Under the pieces are notes generated by a model. It did no database searches. It worked only from the letters and a program-made list of their open reading frames with translations, and had not been told where the DNA came from. 64,000 bases of DNA from Sinohyriopsis cumingii (taxonomy: Eukaryota > Mollusca > Bivalvia > Unionida > Unionidae): NCBI GenBank assembly GCA_028554795.2, contig CM068828.1, forward strand, positions 8,999,314 through 9,063,313. The letters are read 5' to 3'. The position numbers and the translations under genes are program-made. Below are positions 1-11,040 of this stretch, piece by piece (position 1 is the first letter of the stretch; the number at the start of each line of letters is the position of its first letter).

Positions 1-1132
1 GATAAGGAAGACCCAGCTATGTACTCTCAAACCAAAAGCAACACCATTATTCATATGCCAAAATATAGAAACTTGTAGGTTCTTTGTGAGACTTGGGCAC
101 TAATCAAAACTGTTTTGAGGAAGAAATGCGTGATAGTTATTAAGGAGGATTGTTCAGATGCATGGGGTTTAATATTTTCATCTATACAACCTAAATTTAA
201 TCATGCAAGAATGGCAGTTGTTTGGTCCTTTATACCTGCCTTAACTCCACGGTTCTGGGAGCACCGTTGGAAGTAGGCCACGTATTTCACATAATTGGAC
301 TGACATTTAGTTTTGATCACTGTTAGTAAGCGGATGGCGGATGAAAATGACTGCTTATGTGTGTTGGGGAAATGTACCTGAAATAGCAAAAAGAACAACT
401 TTTAAATAGCAAAATTTACTTTAACAGTATTAGCATTCTTAGCTTTTTAAAGTGCATTTGTCAACTTTTATAATGTCTAAAACCTAGTAAAGTTATCGGT
501 TCTTTTAAATAAAGGTAACAAATACCCCTTATGTTCCAGAAGTAAATAAAGCCCATTAGATGAAATTAGAAAGAAAAAAAAAATCAACCACATCGTTCCA
601 TTCAGATATCGGCATAAAAACGTTGTTGATTTCTTTAGCCTGTGCCCATTTCTCTTTCAAAACAAGTTTTACCAGTCGGTAAATTTAGGGGAATGTATTT
701 TCTCTAAATTGTGCACCGATGAGAAATGTTCGATCGGAAACTTAGTTTTCCGTTGAGGTCCAATTCATGTTTAGTGTTGATCATGCAACTGTTTGTATAT
801 CAATGTACCATGGTAACACGATCTTTCCCAAAGAAAAGCACATTGGTGTACAGAGTAAATTTCTTATACAAAGAAGTGTTGGGGCGTTCATTAACTAAGA
901 CATGTTCCATGAGCCCGTACATATCTAAAGCATATGTCGAAAAGGTGCTAACAACCCGTTCCAGGCGTAGTCGCAGACCCGATTCACTGAATTCAGATTG
1001 TTCCGTCCACCAAGTAAATTTTAATGAAAGAAATAGTGTACTTTGTAAATAGCGGAGGAAGTATAATCGGTGATTAAACGGCTATTTTTGGGTTCCAATT
1101 GGTTCTTTTTCAACAAATATTTACTCTAACTT
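1..1132. other. flank with no supported gene
   Basis: AT-rich sequence with no splice-bounded exon, repeat or RNA gene that I can support. A 108-codon open frame at 726-1052 (+) has no recognisable domain or flanking splice signals and reads like chance. Confidence 0.5.
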
Positions 1133-1431
1133 CACACACATCCGCCTCGAATGCGGGAGGTCGTGGGTTCGATCCCCGGCCGAGTCATACAAAGACTTAC
1201 AAAAATGGTACTAACAGCTGAGTCGCTTGACGCTCAGCATTAAGAGGTTAGTGTTAGGACTGGTCGGCCTGGTATCAGGATAATGTGACTGGGTGGGACA
1301 TCATGCTACATGTCTGCGGCATGATGTCCCAGTGCTAGACATCACTATAAACTGCCACATTACAGACGTCGTAGCGATATAACCGAAAAATTGTTAAAAC
1401 TACGTTAAAAATCCAAATCACATCACAATAC
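1133..1431 (+). repeat. SINE-B copy, 5' truncated
   Basis: This copy starts inside the tRNA-like head, at the part resembling an anticodon/T arm (GTGGGTTCGATCCC is a B-box match). It continues through the family's conserved core (GGATAATGTGACTGGGTGG, then the ATGCCCCAGTGCTAGACATC region) and ends in ACGTTAAAAATCCAAATCAC. The core holds the inverted repeat GGGACATCATGC / GCATGATGTCCC. The A-box half of the head is missing, so it should be transcriptionally dead. Seven other copies of the family occur in the window. Confidence 0.85.
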
Positions 1432-3492
1432 AGATATGTCCTCTGTTAATAAAAATAGGATGAGGTTTAAACGATATCTTCTCGAAAAGCAATCCACTTA
1501 AGTAAAAGAAAATTGGATTTAAGGCATATTGTTATAGTGATTCTTAAGTATTTTATACAAATGATGGCAATTCAACATTAGGTATAGACGCCGATACTAA
1601 AGTGTTCAAAATCTATTATACATTTATTCTAATAAACGACTAAATAGAAGGGACCAAAGTGTGGGACATTATGCTGGAATAAATGCCTTTTAACCTTGTA
1701 CAAATGATTCCCATTTGTCTTCAATATTGCCGCCATTACTGACGGCATACAAACCTTAAGCAGTTTCTTCTAACAACGATTAGCAGAATGTATCTTAATT
1801 TAACACAAAGTATTATAGTTTGTTTTCTTTCTTTTTCCTTTGCTTTTGTCGTTATTTTTTCCTGAATTAATTAAATATATCTGCTTTCAATCGGTACTAA
1901 GGAAAACCTTTAAACGACATTCTCAAACACCTCTCAAAGTTTGACAGTATTTGACAGAATCTTACCTTTCACTTTTGTACAAAATTAGATCGATATTGCA
2001 ATAAATATGGCTGTTTTTAATTAAAAAATAGAAAACCGCTGATCGACTAAAAAAACAACCAAACAAACAGCAAAACAAACTAAGCAGAATTTGCTAAAAT
2101 TTGACAAATTTAACTCCGACATTAAGGCCATTCATAACGTTTACGAATAATATCGATCTGCAATCAAAACAGGTCGCCTTTACTACAAAAACGACTCAGC
2201 AGAATTTAACAAAGTTTCGGAAAGTGCACTAAATGAATAATAAGATTAAATATAAACCAAAATTGAACAAAAGTGAACCGCTTGTTTTTCTTTCTTGCAA
2301 TTTACCTTAAAAACAGGGGAAATGAAAATGAATAAGCGGAGCTAGCAGTCGTATGAGATGATCACATCTGAATTAAACCAAGCGGTATAAACTCCACCCC
2401 AAATTACACACATCAATCATGTACCAAAATAAAGGGAATTGCATGTCCTTTTAACAGAGCCTAAGACATGTAATAACCAGAATTACCATTGAGGAAAACC
2501 TGGGAAATTCTTTTTCTTTAAAACTATAACCCTGTGCAAAGTACGAACCTGTAGAGAGAGACCTTCAGTCTTGTCCCATTCGTGAAGAACAAAATCGGCT
2601 TTTGAGGCAAAACTTATATTAACGCTTCTGACTACAAAATGTAGTCTTATTTACTCATACAGGTTATTAGTTTTATTCACAGACGAAATTGAAAGGAAAA
2701 CTATTATAATATCAGTGAATATATGCAGACAAGTTTGTCCGTCCTGTATCTGGTCTGAGTGCTACTCAGGAATGGGAGGGATGCCGTTTATTTTTTAAAT
2801 TTAATACTAATCGTTCAATAACAAACATGTTCATTTTTTGAAGACGTGATATCTGGTTAAAATACAAGCGACAAAAGTTTATACTAACGTCGCCACTGCT
2901 TTCAGATGGTCAGCGCTGCTGGACACTTTTGAGAAAGTTGGTAGAGTTGTCTATAGATTCTGCTAAGCAGGCAAAACGTATATCTAGATTTTTCAAGGAT
3001 ATTTTGTTACAAACAATTTAATTCTAGGAATTTGTTTTATAAATGGAAACCGTTTCACAGTTATGCAGGCATTTTAATTTGTCCAGAGTTAAGCGGATGT
3101 GTGGTATTCGTTTCTTGTTTGTGTTCTAGTCATATTGGTAACTTTCTGGTCTAACCTGTATAGCTCGTTCTCCACTGCCTTTACTTTATACTTCTTTATG
3201 TTGAACAAGTGGTTTTTGCAAATGGACGTGACCACATGATTATAAACACTTATTATACTTAAGCACAATACAGAACATACTTGAGATATTTCAAGTCATT
3301 CGTAGACTTTTATTGGGCGTGAAATAAAGCATAACTATTTCTTATAACAAAGAATATGTTGAAAGAATGTTTCACCATGTGCTCTGTACTCCCACATTCG
3401 CTGCCATTTTGTTGCCTAGTAACCCTTTTGACTGGTTTTTTTGTATAACGTTCTCTGTATATTTTTTTTTCTGTATTCCAGAAGCCACCATA
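1432..3492. other. upstream region of C-type lectin gene 1
   Basis: AT-rich non-coding sequence ahead of the first coding exon. No repeat family or convincing exon is visible. It should contain the promoter and any 5' untranslated exon of gene 1, but I cannot single out a convincing core promoter. Confidence 0.4.
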
Positions 3493-3637
3493 ATGAACAT
3501 CAGATTCCTACTGTTTGTTATTGTGGAACAAACCATTCTGCTCGTGGATACAAAGAAAGATTACCACCGGATATTACACAAATACGTGAAAGAATTGCAG
3601 AATGAAATGCACAAAATGAACGAAATTACGGACATTA
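3493..3637 (+). CDS. C-type lectin-like gene 1, exon 1 (signal peptide and neck)
   Basis: First coding exon of a secreted lectin-like protein. The chosen ATG opens a short hydrophobic leader (residues 1-19, MNIRFLLFVIVEQTILLVD) followed by a charged, heptad-like neck rich in K, E, H and N, which suggests a short coiled coil for oligomerisation. An open frame extends further upstream to 3367, but that part looks non-coding, and the ATG at 3493 gives the best signal peptide. The exon ends at a GTAAGT donor and is phase 1 (one base of the next codon). That matches the phase of exons 2 and 3, and the same layout is seen in gene 2. Ligand and tissue cannot be read from this exon. The assignment depends on splicing to 8321, 4.7 kb downstream across several SINEs and arrays. 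Confidence 0.7.
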
Positions 3638-4119
3638 GTAAGTACAACAAGTTTTCGATGGGACAGAAAAAAACATGATACTTTCATTATTCTGTATGCA
3701 AGTGTCGTGTTCCTTCATGCATGTAATTTTATGACCTGTCGCCCTTAATACATCAGCCAGTGCAAAAGTAAGAGAACCTGAACAATACTAAAGTATTGAC
3801 CCACTTGTCTGCTTAAATCCAATTTAAATCCAATTTAAATCCAATGCGACTGTTTGAAACACAATTCATTTTTAAGTGTCGACAACCTTTCCAAATTCGG
3901 CATTACAAGAAGATTCACATCTACAAAAAATGGACACTCCTTTATTTAAATGTTTTCATATTAGCCTATACGCAATGTAAATTTTCTCCACTCATTAAAA
4001 ATAGTAAGAATTATCTCCCATCTAAATACCAGACAATATGTGTGATTAAACATGGAATAAAATAAAAACCAGTTGCAACTTTTAGATCTAACTTTGTGCT
4101 AAATACTATAAAGCTGTGT

Positions 4120-4387
4120 TGGATGCCGGAGGTCATGGGTTCGATCTCGGCCGAGTCATACCAAACACTTACGAAAATGGTACTAACAGCTGCCTCGCTT
4201 GGCGCTCAGCATTAAGAGGTTAGTGTTAGGACCGGTCAGCCTGATGTCAGGATAATGTGACTGGGTGGTACATCATGCTGCATGTCTGCGGCATGATGCC
4301 CCATGCTAGACATAACTATAAACTGCCACAGTGCAGACATTGTAGCGATATGACTGAAACATTGTTAAAGATACATTAAAAATTCAA

Positions 4388-4421
<34 letters not shown>
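4120..4421 (+). repeat. SINE-B copy with (CA)n tail
   Basis: Partial tRNA-like head (CATGGGTTCGATCTCGG), then the conserved SINE-B core (AATGTGACTGGGTGG, CATGCTAGACATAACTATAA) and the 3' end ATTAAAAATTCAAATTACACA, followed by about 14 CA units. The head is 5' truncated. Confidence 0.85.
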
Positions 4422-4422
<1 letters not shown>

Positions 4423-4594
4423 AAGCAGTGGTTTTATAACCAAGCGCATGAAAGAACGCACAAGTATACGTGATAGTGCTTGAAAGATCGAAGTTCCACG
4501 ACACTACTTTTTAAACCTGAACACAGTTCTGAGAAAGCGGTCACTTTTTGTGATTTATGTATCCCCATCACACACAGAACCAGTCAACATACTC

Positions 4595-4672
4595 TTTCCC
4601 TCTCTGTCTCTCTCTCTCTTTCTTTGTCTCTCTGTCTCTGTCTATCTGTCTGTCTCTCTCTCTCTCTCATGG
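4595..4672. repeat. CT-rich microsatellite
   Basis: Imperfect (CT)n/(CTGT)n tract. It generates a spurious serine/leucine-rich open frame at 4480-4752. Confidence 0.8.
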
Positions 4673-5603
4673 TTAAGTTTGCCACCACCATGCTGTGTTG
4701 CGTATTTCATATATGTATAAGAAATGTCTTGTTGCAAGAAATCTGTATCTGAAACTTTTGGATCCATCAAATATTTAAATTATCCTGTTGTAGTCTCAAA
4801 GCAAATCATTAATATTGTTTTCGTCTGATTTGTACTGGATATTTGCCTACTAGTAAAGATTGTTACTATAATTCAGAAGAAAGCAGCATTAAAGCCTAAC
4901 GGAACAAATAGTTATGGAGTTGGTTGTTTCAGTTAGTAGAACAATTCAGCTTGTTCCAGAAGTCTAATTTGCACAACAGATTACAACAATTTAATTCTTA
5001 TGTAACTGTTTGCTACGAATGCAACATACCATATGCCGATTGGTTGGTCATTATCGATGAATGTTAGTCACTTGCAATTTTCACAGTCCTGACTTTGTAT
5101 GTATTATGCATTATAGTTTAAATAAGACACAGCTGTAATGCTTACTTTTGTTGAACTACTACTGACATAACGAGTAAAAATCGTCATTATTTCGGTATGC
5201 AGTTGTATTTTATTTACATATTGCGTGTGGTGCAACTGAATTCGTCTACCTTGTGTTTTTATTTCTTTAAACATTATGTACAGTGAAGTTGTCATTCGTT
5301 TGGTGTGTTTTTATAATACGTATATACTAGTCTGGTTTATCACCTTGTTATATATCAATTATATCAACCTTAAAATATATCTGGCTCCAACCTTAATACC
5401 TGGGACATAACTACCTTAGACGGTTAATGTCTTTATTATGTTTTAATAATAAGAACACGGTCAGTCGAGTTATATGTATCTTGATTATATTTAAGCGGCA
5501 TTAGTCCGATATTGCAAGTGAATTTCAATTTTATCTAAGTAGTAATACTAATAATAGTCTGGTATGCTGATTTTATTATATATATTGTATAACAGAGTAA
5601 TCT

Positions 5604-5922
5604 GAGTGGGACATGTCGCTTGAATAAATTCAGATAATTCATATGACATATCGGCCTTAGTCTGACATGTCCGTGAATAAGTTAAAATAGTACTTATGAC
5701 ACGGCGGCCTTATCTGACAAGTCTCCTGAATACATTTTAAACTGGTAATTACCACACGGCAGCCTTAGACTGACATGTCTCCTGAATAAATGTAAGTAGT
5801 ACGTCATGGCACAACGGCCTTATCTGACATGTCCCTTGAATAATTTAAAATAGTACTTGACGATACAGCGGCCTTATCTGAAAAATGGCGTTAAACCCTA
5901 CAACAACAACAACAACAACATT
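5604..5922 (+). repeat. 54-bp minisatellite (5 units) fused to a SINE-A 3' tail
   Basis: Five diverged units of about 54 bp, each built around CTGACATGTC...TGAATAA...CGGCCTTAT. The last unit runs directly into GAAAAATGGCGTTAAACCC-TACAACAAC, the 3' end shared by the SINE-A copies. No tRNA-like head is present. This suggests a separate non-autonomous element that acquired the same LINE-recognised tail. Confidence 0.75.
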
Positions 5923-6327
5923 TATAGTTTTTTAAAGGTTATGATAACAACTAACCTGTTGAAATCTTAGAACTATAAAAAATATCACAAATGTTCTGAA
6001 ATAACAACTTTCGTAAATCTGTTTAGTGTATCCATAATCTAAAAACTCAAATCAATGATTAATTGCATACACTTGGGCACGTGAGTATTGTACAGTTTAC
6101 TAGCGCAGCCGACAAAAACAGTGAATGCCAACTATGGTCCCTTAAATTCATTTACTACGATAAATGATTCCGTTCTGATTATCCGTGCAATATCTTGTAT
6201 TGAAAGTCAGTGTCATCCACAATTGATTTTTCTAAACGTATTTAAATGGAAATTAACTTTCTCAAGTTTACATATCAATATCGCGAAACAGTTTTGCAGT
6301 TATTCAAACAGTTTTCTTGCAGGAAAT

Positions 6328-6598
6328 GTTGTTGTTGTTGGGTTTAACGCCATTTTTCAGCACAAGATAGGCTATATACATGGCGGCCGTTTATAAATGG
6401 AGGAAGAACCCGGGAAACCCTCAGGAAGAACCCGGGAAAAACCCGGAAAGAACCACCGACACACGAGAAGTTACTGGCAAGCTTTCTCACGTACCCACAT
6501 TTGCCGAGTCTGAGACTCGAACCCACGCAGGCAGAGGTGGGATGACATTGATCCGTAACGGTGAGCGATTTAGACCACTCAGCCACTCGGTGCCCCCT
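6328..6598 (-). repeat. SINE-A copy, minus strand
   Basis: Reading the minus strand, it has a tRNA-like head (GAGTGGCTGAGTGGTCTAAA, then a GGTTCGAGTCTCAG B box), a middle section with GTGAGAAAGCTTGCCAGTA, and the tail GGCGTTAAACCC followed by AAC repeats. The middle contains a local duplication of the CCCGGGTTYTTCC motif. Full length is about 270 bp. Confidence 0.88.
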
Positions 6599-7623
6599 TG
6601 GAAGAAATAACAGTTCTGGTGTTTACGTCAAGTTATATGATAGACTGGCACACAAACATATTTCATGCTATTAAATGTCTGCTTCCCCTACTAGGCCTTG
6701 ACTTAGCATGATGGGGAGTCCCATCATCTATTAAAAGCTGATCTATTTGGAGCAGATTGGTATGAAGACACCAGGCAAATTCTAACTTCAAAATAAACAT
6801 CGAATGTTTTGACACTATGCATGTTACCGTACAATCGCTCGTCATACCCGACCATTTCCTATGCTTCTTAGCAACTTCCAATTCAGCTTAAATACATTCC
6901 ATCTTGTCTTGTTCTGTTTCATCAAGATGAGGGGTTGTTTCGCAACTAGTTAATACAAAGAAAGGCACACCATATATAATGGAGCCTTCGTGTTGATTTT
7001 TCTGTCACAAATCTCAAAGATTTAGGTATTTCTGAGCTTGATAAGCCATTTTTCATGTACCCCAGCGTGTCAGTTTGTCGCTCTACTTTTATTGGCCTGC
7101 GAGAGAATATGTAAGGGTAATAGTCTGTGGCAGAATGATCCGTCTTTGATTCATAAATGAATAAAACGTGAAAAGAATGAAACAAACTCCATCAAGGATT
7201 TTTTTTGAAAATATAAGCATTTTCACCATTACATTAACCCCAAAGTTAACAAATTAGAATAATGCTTCATTCTGTTAGTGTAGAAATTCTAAACATCTGT
7301 ATTACTTTAACCAAAACCATGACAACTTTGTTGACCCTGTTTTCGCCATTGGAAAAGTTACTTTTATGTTCGCCTTTCTACAAAAATAGGCACGGCAAAA
7401 GTGATTGTATATACATTGTCAAAAACCGTCGCACCAACTTTCTAAAAAGTAATGTTTTTACCCACATAAATTGACTGCAATCCGCGTACATCGTGGCTAT
7501 ATAATATCCCCTTGAACAATCTGGCCAGTTACCAGATAAAGCCTTCGTTTGGATCGCTGAAATTATATGCATACTCAATCTATTTAGAACATTAATCCAA
7601 AGACTTCATATAATGGATTAAGA

Positions 7624-7848
7624 AAGTATATAAATTCTTTATCCTTGACCATAGTATATAAATTCTTTATACTTGACCATAGTATATAAATTCTTTATCT
7701 TTGACCATAGTATATAAATTCTTTATCCTTGACCATAGTATATAAATTCTTTATCCTTGACCATAGTATATAAATTCTTTATACTTGACCATAGTATATA
7801 AATTCTTTATACTTGACCATAGTATATAAATTCTTTATTCTTGACCAA
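7624..7848. repeat. 28-bp minisatellite, 8 units
   Basis: Eight head-to-tail units containing TATATAAATTCTTTAT followed by TTGACCATAG. They are nearly identical, differing at one or two positions, so amplification is recent. It lies in intron 1 of lectin gene 1, about 470 bp before exon 2. Confidence 0.9.
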
Positions 7849-8320
7849 ACATGCGGAATGAAAGTACCATAAAGAAGCTTAAACCCATCAGTGGAGGTTG
7901 CTTCACTCGTATAAAAGAAATCGCGGTGATATTGTGCCGATTGAGGATCGACACACGTACTCATAAAGGACGAATTTAGACAAGAGTGCATACATTGCAT
8001 GTGTCCACTAACAAAAGAAAATTCTTGTAGAACGTATCCACCGTCCACACTATTTGATAGTTTTGTTTTATAATAAATAAGAAATTTTATGATTTGTCAA
8101 GTGAATATCATGGATTTTTTAAGAAATCTGGATTATGTAAACGAGATATGCCATAGTAAACTACTTGCAAACAAAATTCGGCGTGTTTGTTAACAAGCAT
8201 TTTGGATCATCTGGTTCGAATTACCCAAAGGAGAGTTTTTAACAATATGTAACAATAAATTCCGCATCTGATTTGTAAATAACGCTCAAGACTTATCGAT
8301 GAACACGTTTCTTTCTGTAG

Positions 8321-8512
8321 GTCCCTGCCCAGATGCGTATGGCCTCTTTCGCGGTCCTGGTGGCCCTTTCTGCTACAAGTTCGACTACACATGTGCTAAC
8401 TGGACTGAGGCCCGTGAGACGTGCCAGGTGGAGGGCGGGGACCTCCTCAGCCCAAGAGAGGATACGATTCCTTTCTTCGCCAGTTTTATTCCTAGGACAT
8501 TAAGCAATCATG
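8321..8512 (+). CDS. C-type lectin-like gene 1, exon 2 (N-terminal half of CTLD)
   Basis: The exon is bounded by CTTTCTGTAG and GTAAGT, is phase 1 at both ends and is 64 codons long. It encodes the start of a C-type lectin-like domain: a C-P motif, the G-GPFCY stretch typical of the first beta strand, then NWTEARETCQVEGGDLLSP, the classic W-A-C helix followed by GGDL. The early extra cysteine pair indicates a long-form CTLD. It aligns well by eye with exon 2 of gene 2 (33254-33445), which shares GPFCY, CANW, ARE-C and GGDL. The two genes are therefore tandem paralogues. Confidence 0.9.
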
Positions 8513-10689
8513 GTAAGTAATTTCCACCACCACCCCACTACCCAAAATGAATAGAGTACTTGAACAAAAAAATCTCTTCCATCTTAAATGGTTCAATTGA
8601 AATGAGGCGTCTGAATTACAAAACAAACTTGAGAGTTTGTAATTTGGGAAGAAGCTCACTCAGGTTTTTGAATGAATGCGGTTTTGAAGTGAAAATGGAT
8701 GTCAATGCAAAGTCATTGATATTCTATTTCGTACTTTAAATGGAGTTGTTATGCCATCAGGAGACTTCTGCCATCGTTTTTACTGATAGGCATACGTCCA
8801 ACTTGCCTGCAAATCAAGTGTGCGATGAATAGGATAGTTGCAACCAAATAGAAAGATACTATAGAGATATGCAGCAAACTCTGTCAGTTGACTAATTTAC
8901 AAGAGTGTAATTAAAACAAAGACTTTAATCACAAATAATGTATTGAAAGGTAGGTCGTCTTCCGGCTATTTTCGTAGTTAAAATTAAATAAAAATTTAAT
9001 AAACTTCCCTTAAACGGAAAAATTTCACACGTTGCACAACATGTGTTTTTGCCCGAACGTGCCCAACGCGGACTGCTATTTTCAACTTGCCTTAACGTCG
9101 AATATCAATGTTATGGGATACTGATATTCACCATAGGCAAGATAATTACATTGCTTCGAATCGTTCCTCAGGTCACGAAAAGAACAACGTCTCTACATAA
9201 CATTTATTTTGAACATACATGGGCGATAAATGCAGGATTTCGACGGTATATCTTGGGTGCTTTAAATGAATTTGACAAGTAATAGCTCAATACAGCATTG
9301 ACCTATTTGTAACTTGTTTCCATCGGTTGTCACCATTACATACGCAATGGATGTCTTATTGTGAATGTATGTGTCTGTGTATGTTTTAATTATACCTCAG
9401 CTGCGTTTTAAAATAAGTTGTCTCAATTAAGAAAAGAAAACTAGTATTTGTTATGTGGATCTCCACGCTCCCCCGCATTTTCTCACTTAAGTGATGGAGA
9501 AATATGCAATTTTGTGACGTTTACTTTTCTTGTTTCGGCCTGGCTCTCTCGGGTCGGTTGTCATAGGTCTTCTCGTCAAAGTTTTGAGACGCATTATATA
9601 GTAGGACGTATTTTGTATGACTTCATAATCATCCTAACGCTAAAGATGACTTCGCTATTTCATATCAAAGTTTCTCAATGATGTAATGGAATATGGCTTA
9701 GTTTTTCTTTGAAAAACATTCGACTTTGAAAAGTAATGACAGTAGGGGTTGGACCCGAGACAAGGAAACAAAGAAAAATCAGATTACGTTATTTCTCCAA
9801 TGTCAAACTCTGCCGAGCAAAAGACAAACAATGTAACCCCTCGACTTGTATCTCCTTGTACGTATGGAGGTGGGGTGAAGTGGCTATAGGTTCGGTATTT
9901 CAATATTTTCCAGGTTATGGCCCATCAATGGATTAAGTTACAGGAGTGTTGTTGGGTTAAGATGGGCGCCAGAACCAATATCATTTGCAGGTGTAAATTG
10001 TTTCTCGTATATTCAGTCAATGTATATATTGTAATAGACTGTCGATCTCAATAGTATCAACGTCATGGTCCAGCGGCTTACTCAGTAAAGGTTAAGGATG
10101 GACCTTGGGCCGATGTCAGGTGCATTAGTCATTTCGTACCCAGAAAGTTTATATATGGCTATAATGTAATGATCTCGAAAGTTTCTAAGTTATGACTAAC
10201 ACGCTAACAACTTTGCGATAAGAGTACACGCAGGGACTAAACGATATTGCATATCTGAATTAGTTTTATTACCACTCTTAGTAAGTGTATATATTGTTAG
10301 CGAATGAAGATCTCGATAATTTCTAAGTTGTGACACACAGACCATACTTTGATGCCCACATCGCATGAACCAGGTGTCTCATTCAAACGACTCGGCAGAC
10401 GTATCTTAATATTAGATTTGAAAATCACACAACAATTTTACTGATACTTTAGTCCCATATAGAACTCGTATTAAACAACCCACCCACCCCCAGTGAATTT
10501 TTTCGAAACATTTTGCATATCTCTAGACCACCCCCTAATCATATCCCAAGGTCTGAAAGACAGTGTTGAACGATGTAGTAAATGTGAAACATTACTCACG
10601 CATGCACTTAACATCACCTAGTCCTCTTCTTTTCTTGGAAAAGAAACTTGGATAATTATTTATACCTAAATAATATTCTGTACTGCTTC

Positions 10690-10740
<51 letters not shown>

Positions 10741-10743
10741 TAG
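8513..10743 (+). other. intron 2 of C-type lectin gene 1
   Basis: A 2.2-kb AT-rich intron with a GTAAGT donor and a TTTATAG acceptor. No mobile element was recognised. The last 50 bases are the TTTA microsatellite listed next. Confidence 0.6.
10690..10742 (+). repeat. (TTTA)n microsatellite acting as 3' splice tract
   Basis: About 13 TTTA units run up to the acceptor TAG of exon 3, so the repeat occupies the usual polypyrimidine-tract position. Gene 2 shows a parallel arrangement with (TTA)n before its last exon. Confidence 0.85.
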
Positions 10744-10973
10744 CCTGTATGAATAAATTCTGGATCGGCCTGTCTGACAAAGATATTGAGGGATACTGGC
10801 GCACTGTCAAAGGCAATGTTTTCTCCAGCAACAGCACTAGATGGTCTATGTACCACCCCAAAGGGATCAGCGATTACGACTGCGCACTGATCGACGTTAT
10901 TGGGAACTCGCCGATTAAATCGGCATCCTGCTCAGACAGGGGGCATCCACTGTGTCAAATATTCATAAACTAG
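10744..10973 (+). CDS. C-type lectin-like gene 1, exon 3 (C-terminal half of CTLD)
   Basis: Last coding exon, joined in phase 1 and ending at TAG. It carries FWIGLSDKDIEGYW, the WIGL core of the CTLD fold, then a variable loop, a central DCALID cysteine and the terminal HPLCQIF cysteine. The protein from 3493 is about 190 residues, normal for a small secreted invertebrate lectin. The Ca-dependent sugar-binding motifs EPN or QPD and the WND triplet are not seen; the loop reads YHPKGISDYDC. Classical mannose or galactose binding is therefore doubtful, and the domain may bind protein or lipid or use another sugar mode. Confidence 0.9.
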
Positions 10974-11034
10974 TCTGCCGGCAAAACTATGTGGAACCGG
11001 CTAAATCCACGGCAGTTGCAAGTCTGATTCATAT

Positions 11035-11040
11035 ATTAAA
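11035..11040 (+). terminator. candidate poly(A) signal of lectin gene 1
   Basis: ATTAAA lies 62 bp after the stop codon of exon 3. It is a common variant hexamer. A canonical AATAAA cluster near 11505 is an alternative. Confidence 0.4.

Larger units (their letters stand above)
3638..8320 (+). other. intron 1 of C-type lectin gene 1
   Basis: A 4.7-kb intron running from GTAAGT to CTTTCTGTAG. It contains a SINE-B, a CT microsatellite, a 54-bp array fused to a SINE-A tail, a minus-strand SINE-A and a 28-bp minisatellite, all listed separately. I see no further exon inside it. Confidence 0.6.

Noticed and set aside
726-1052. 108-codon open frame as a gene
   Set aside because: No domain, no neighbouring exon signals, unremarkable composition; chance length in a window of this size.
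6344-6610. Overlapping frames with PGRTTDPREATG-like peptides, also at 17167, 25483, 44259 and 55146
   Set aside because: All are translations of SINE-A copies.
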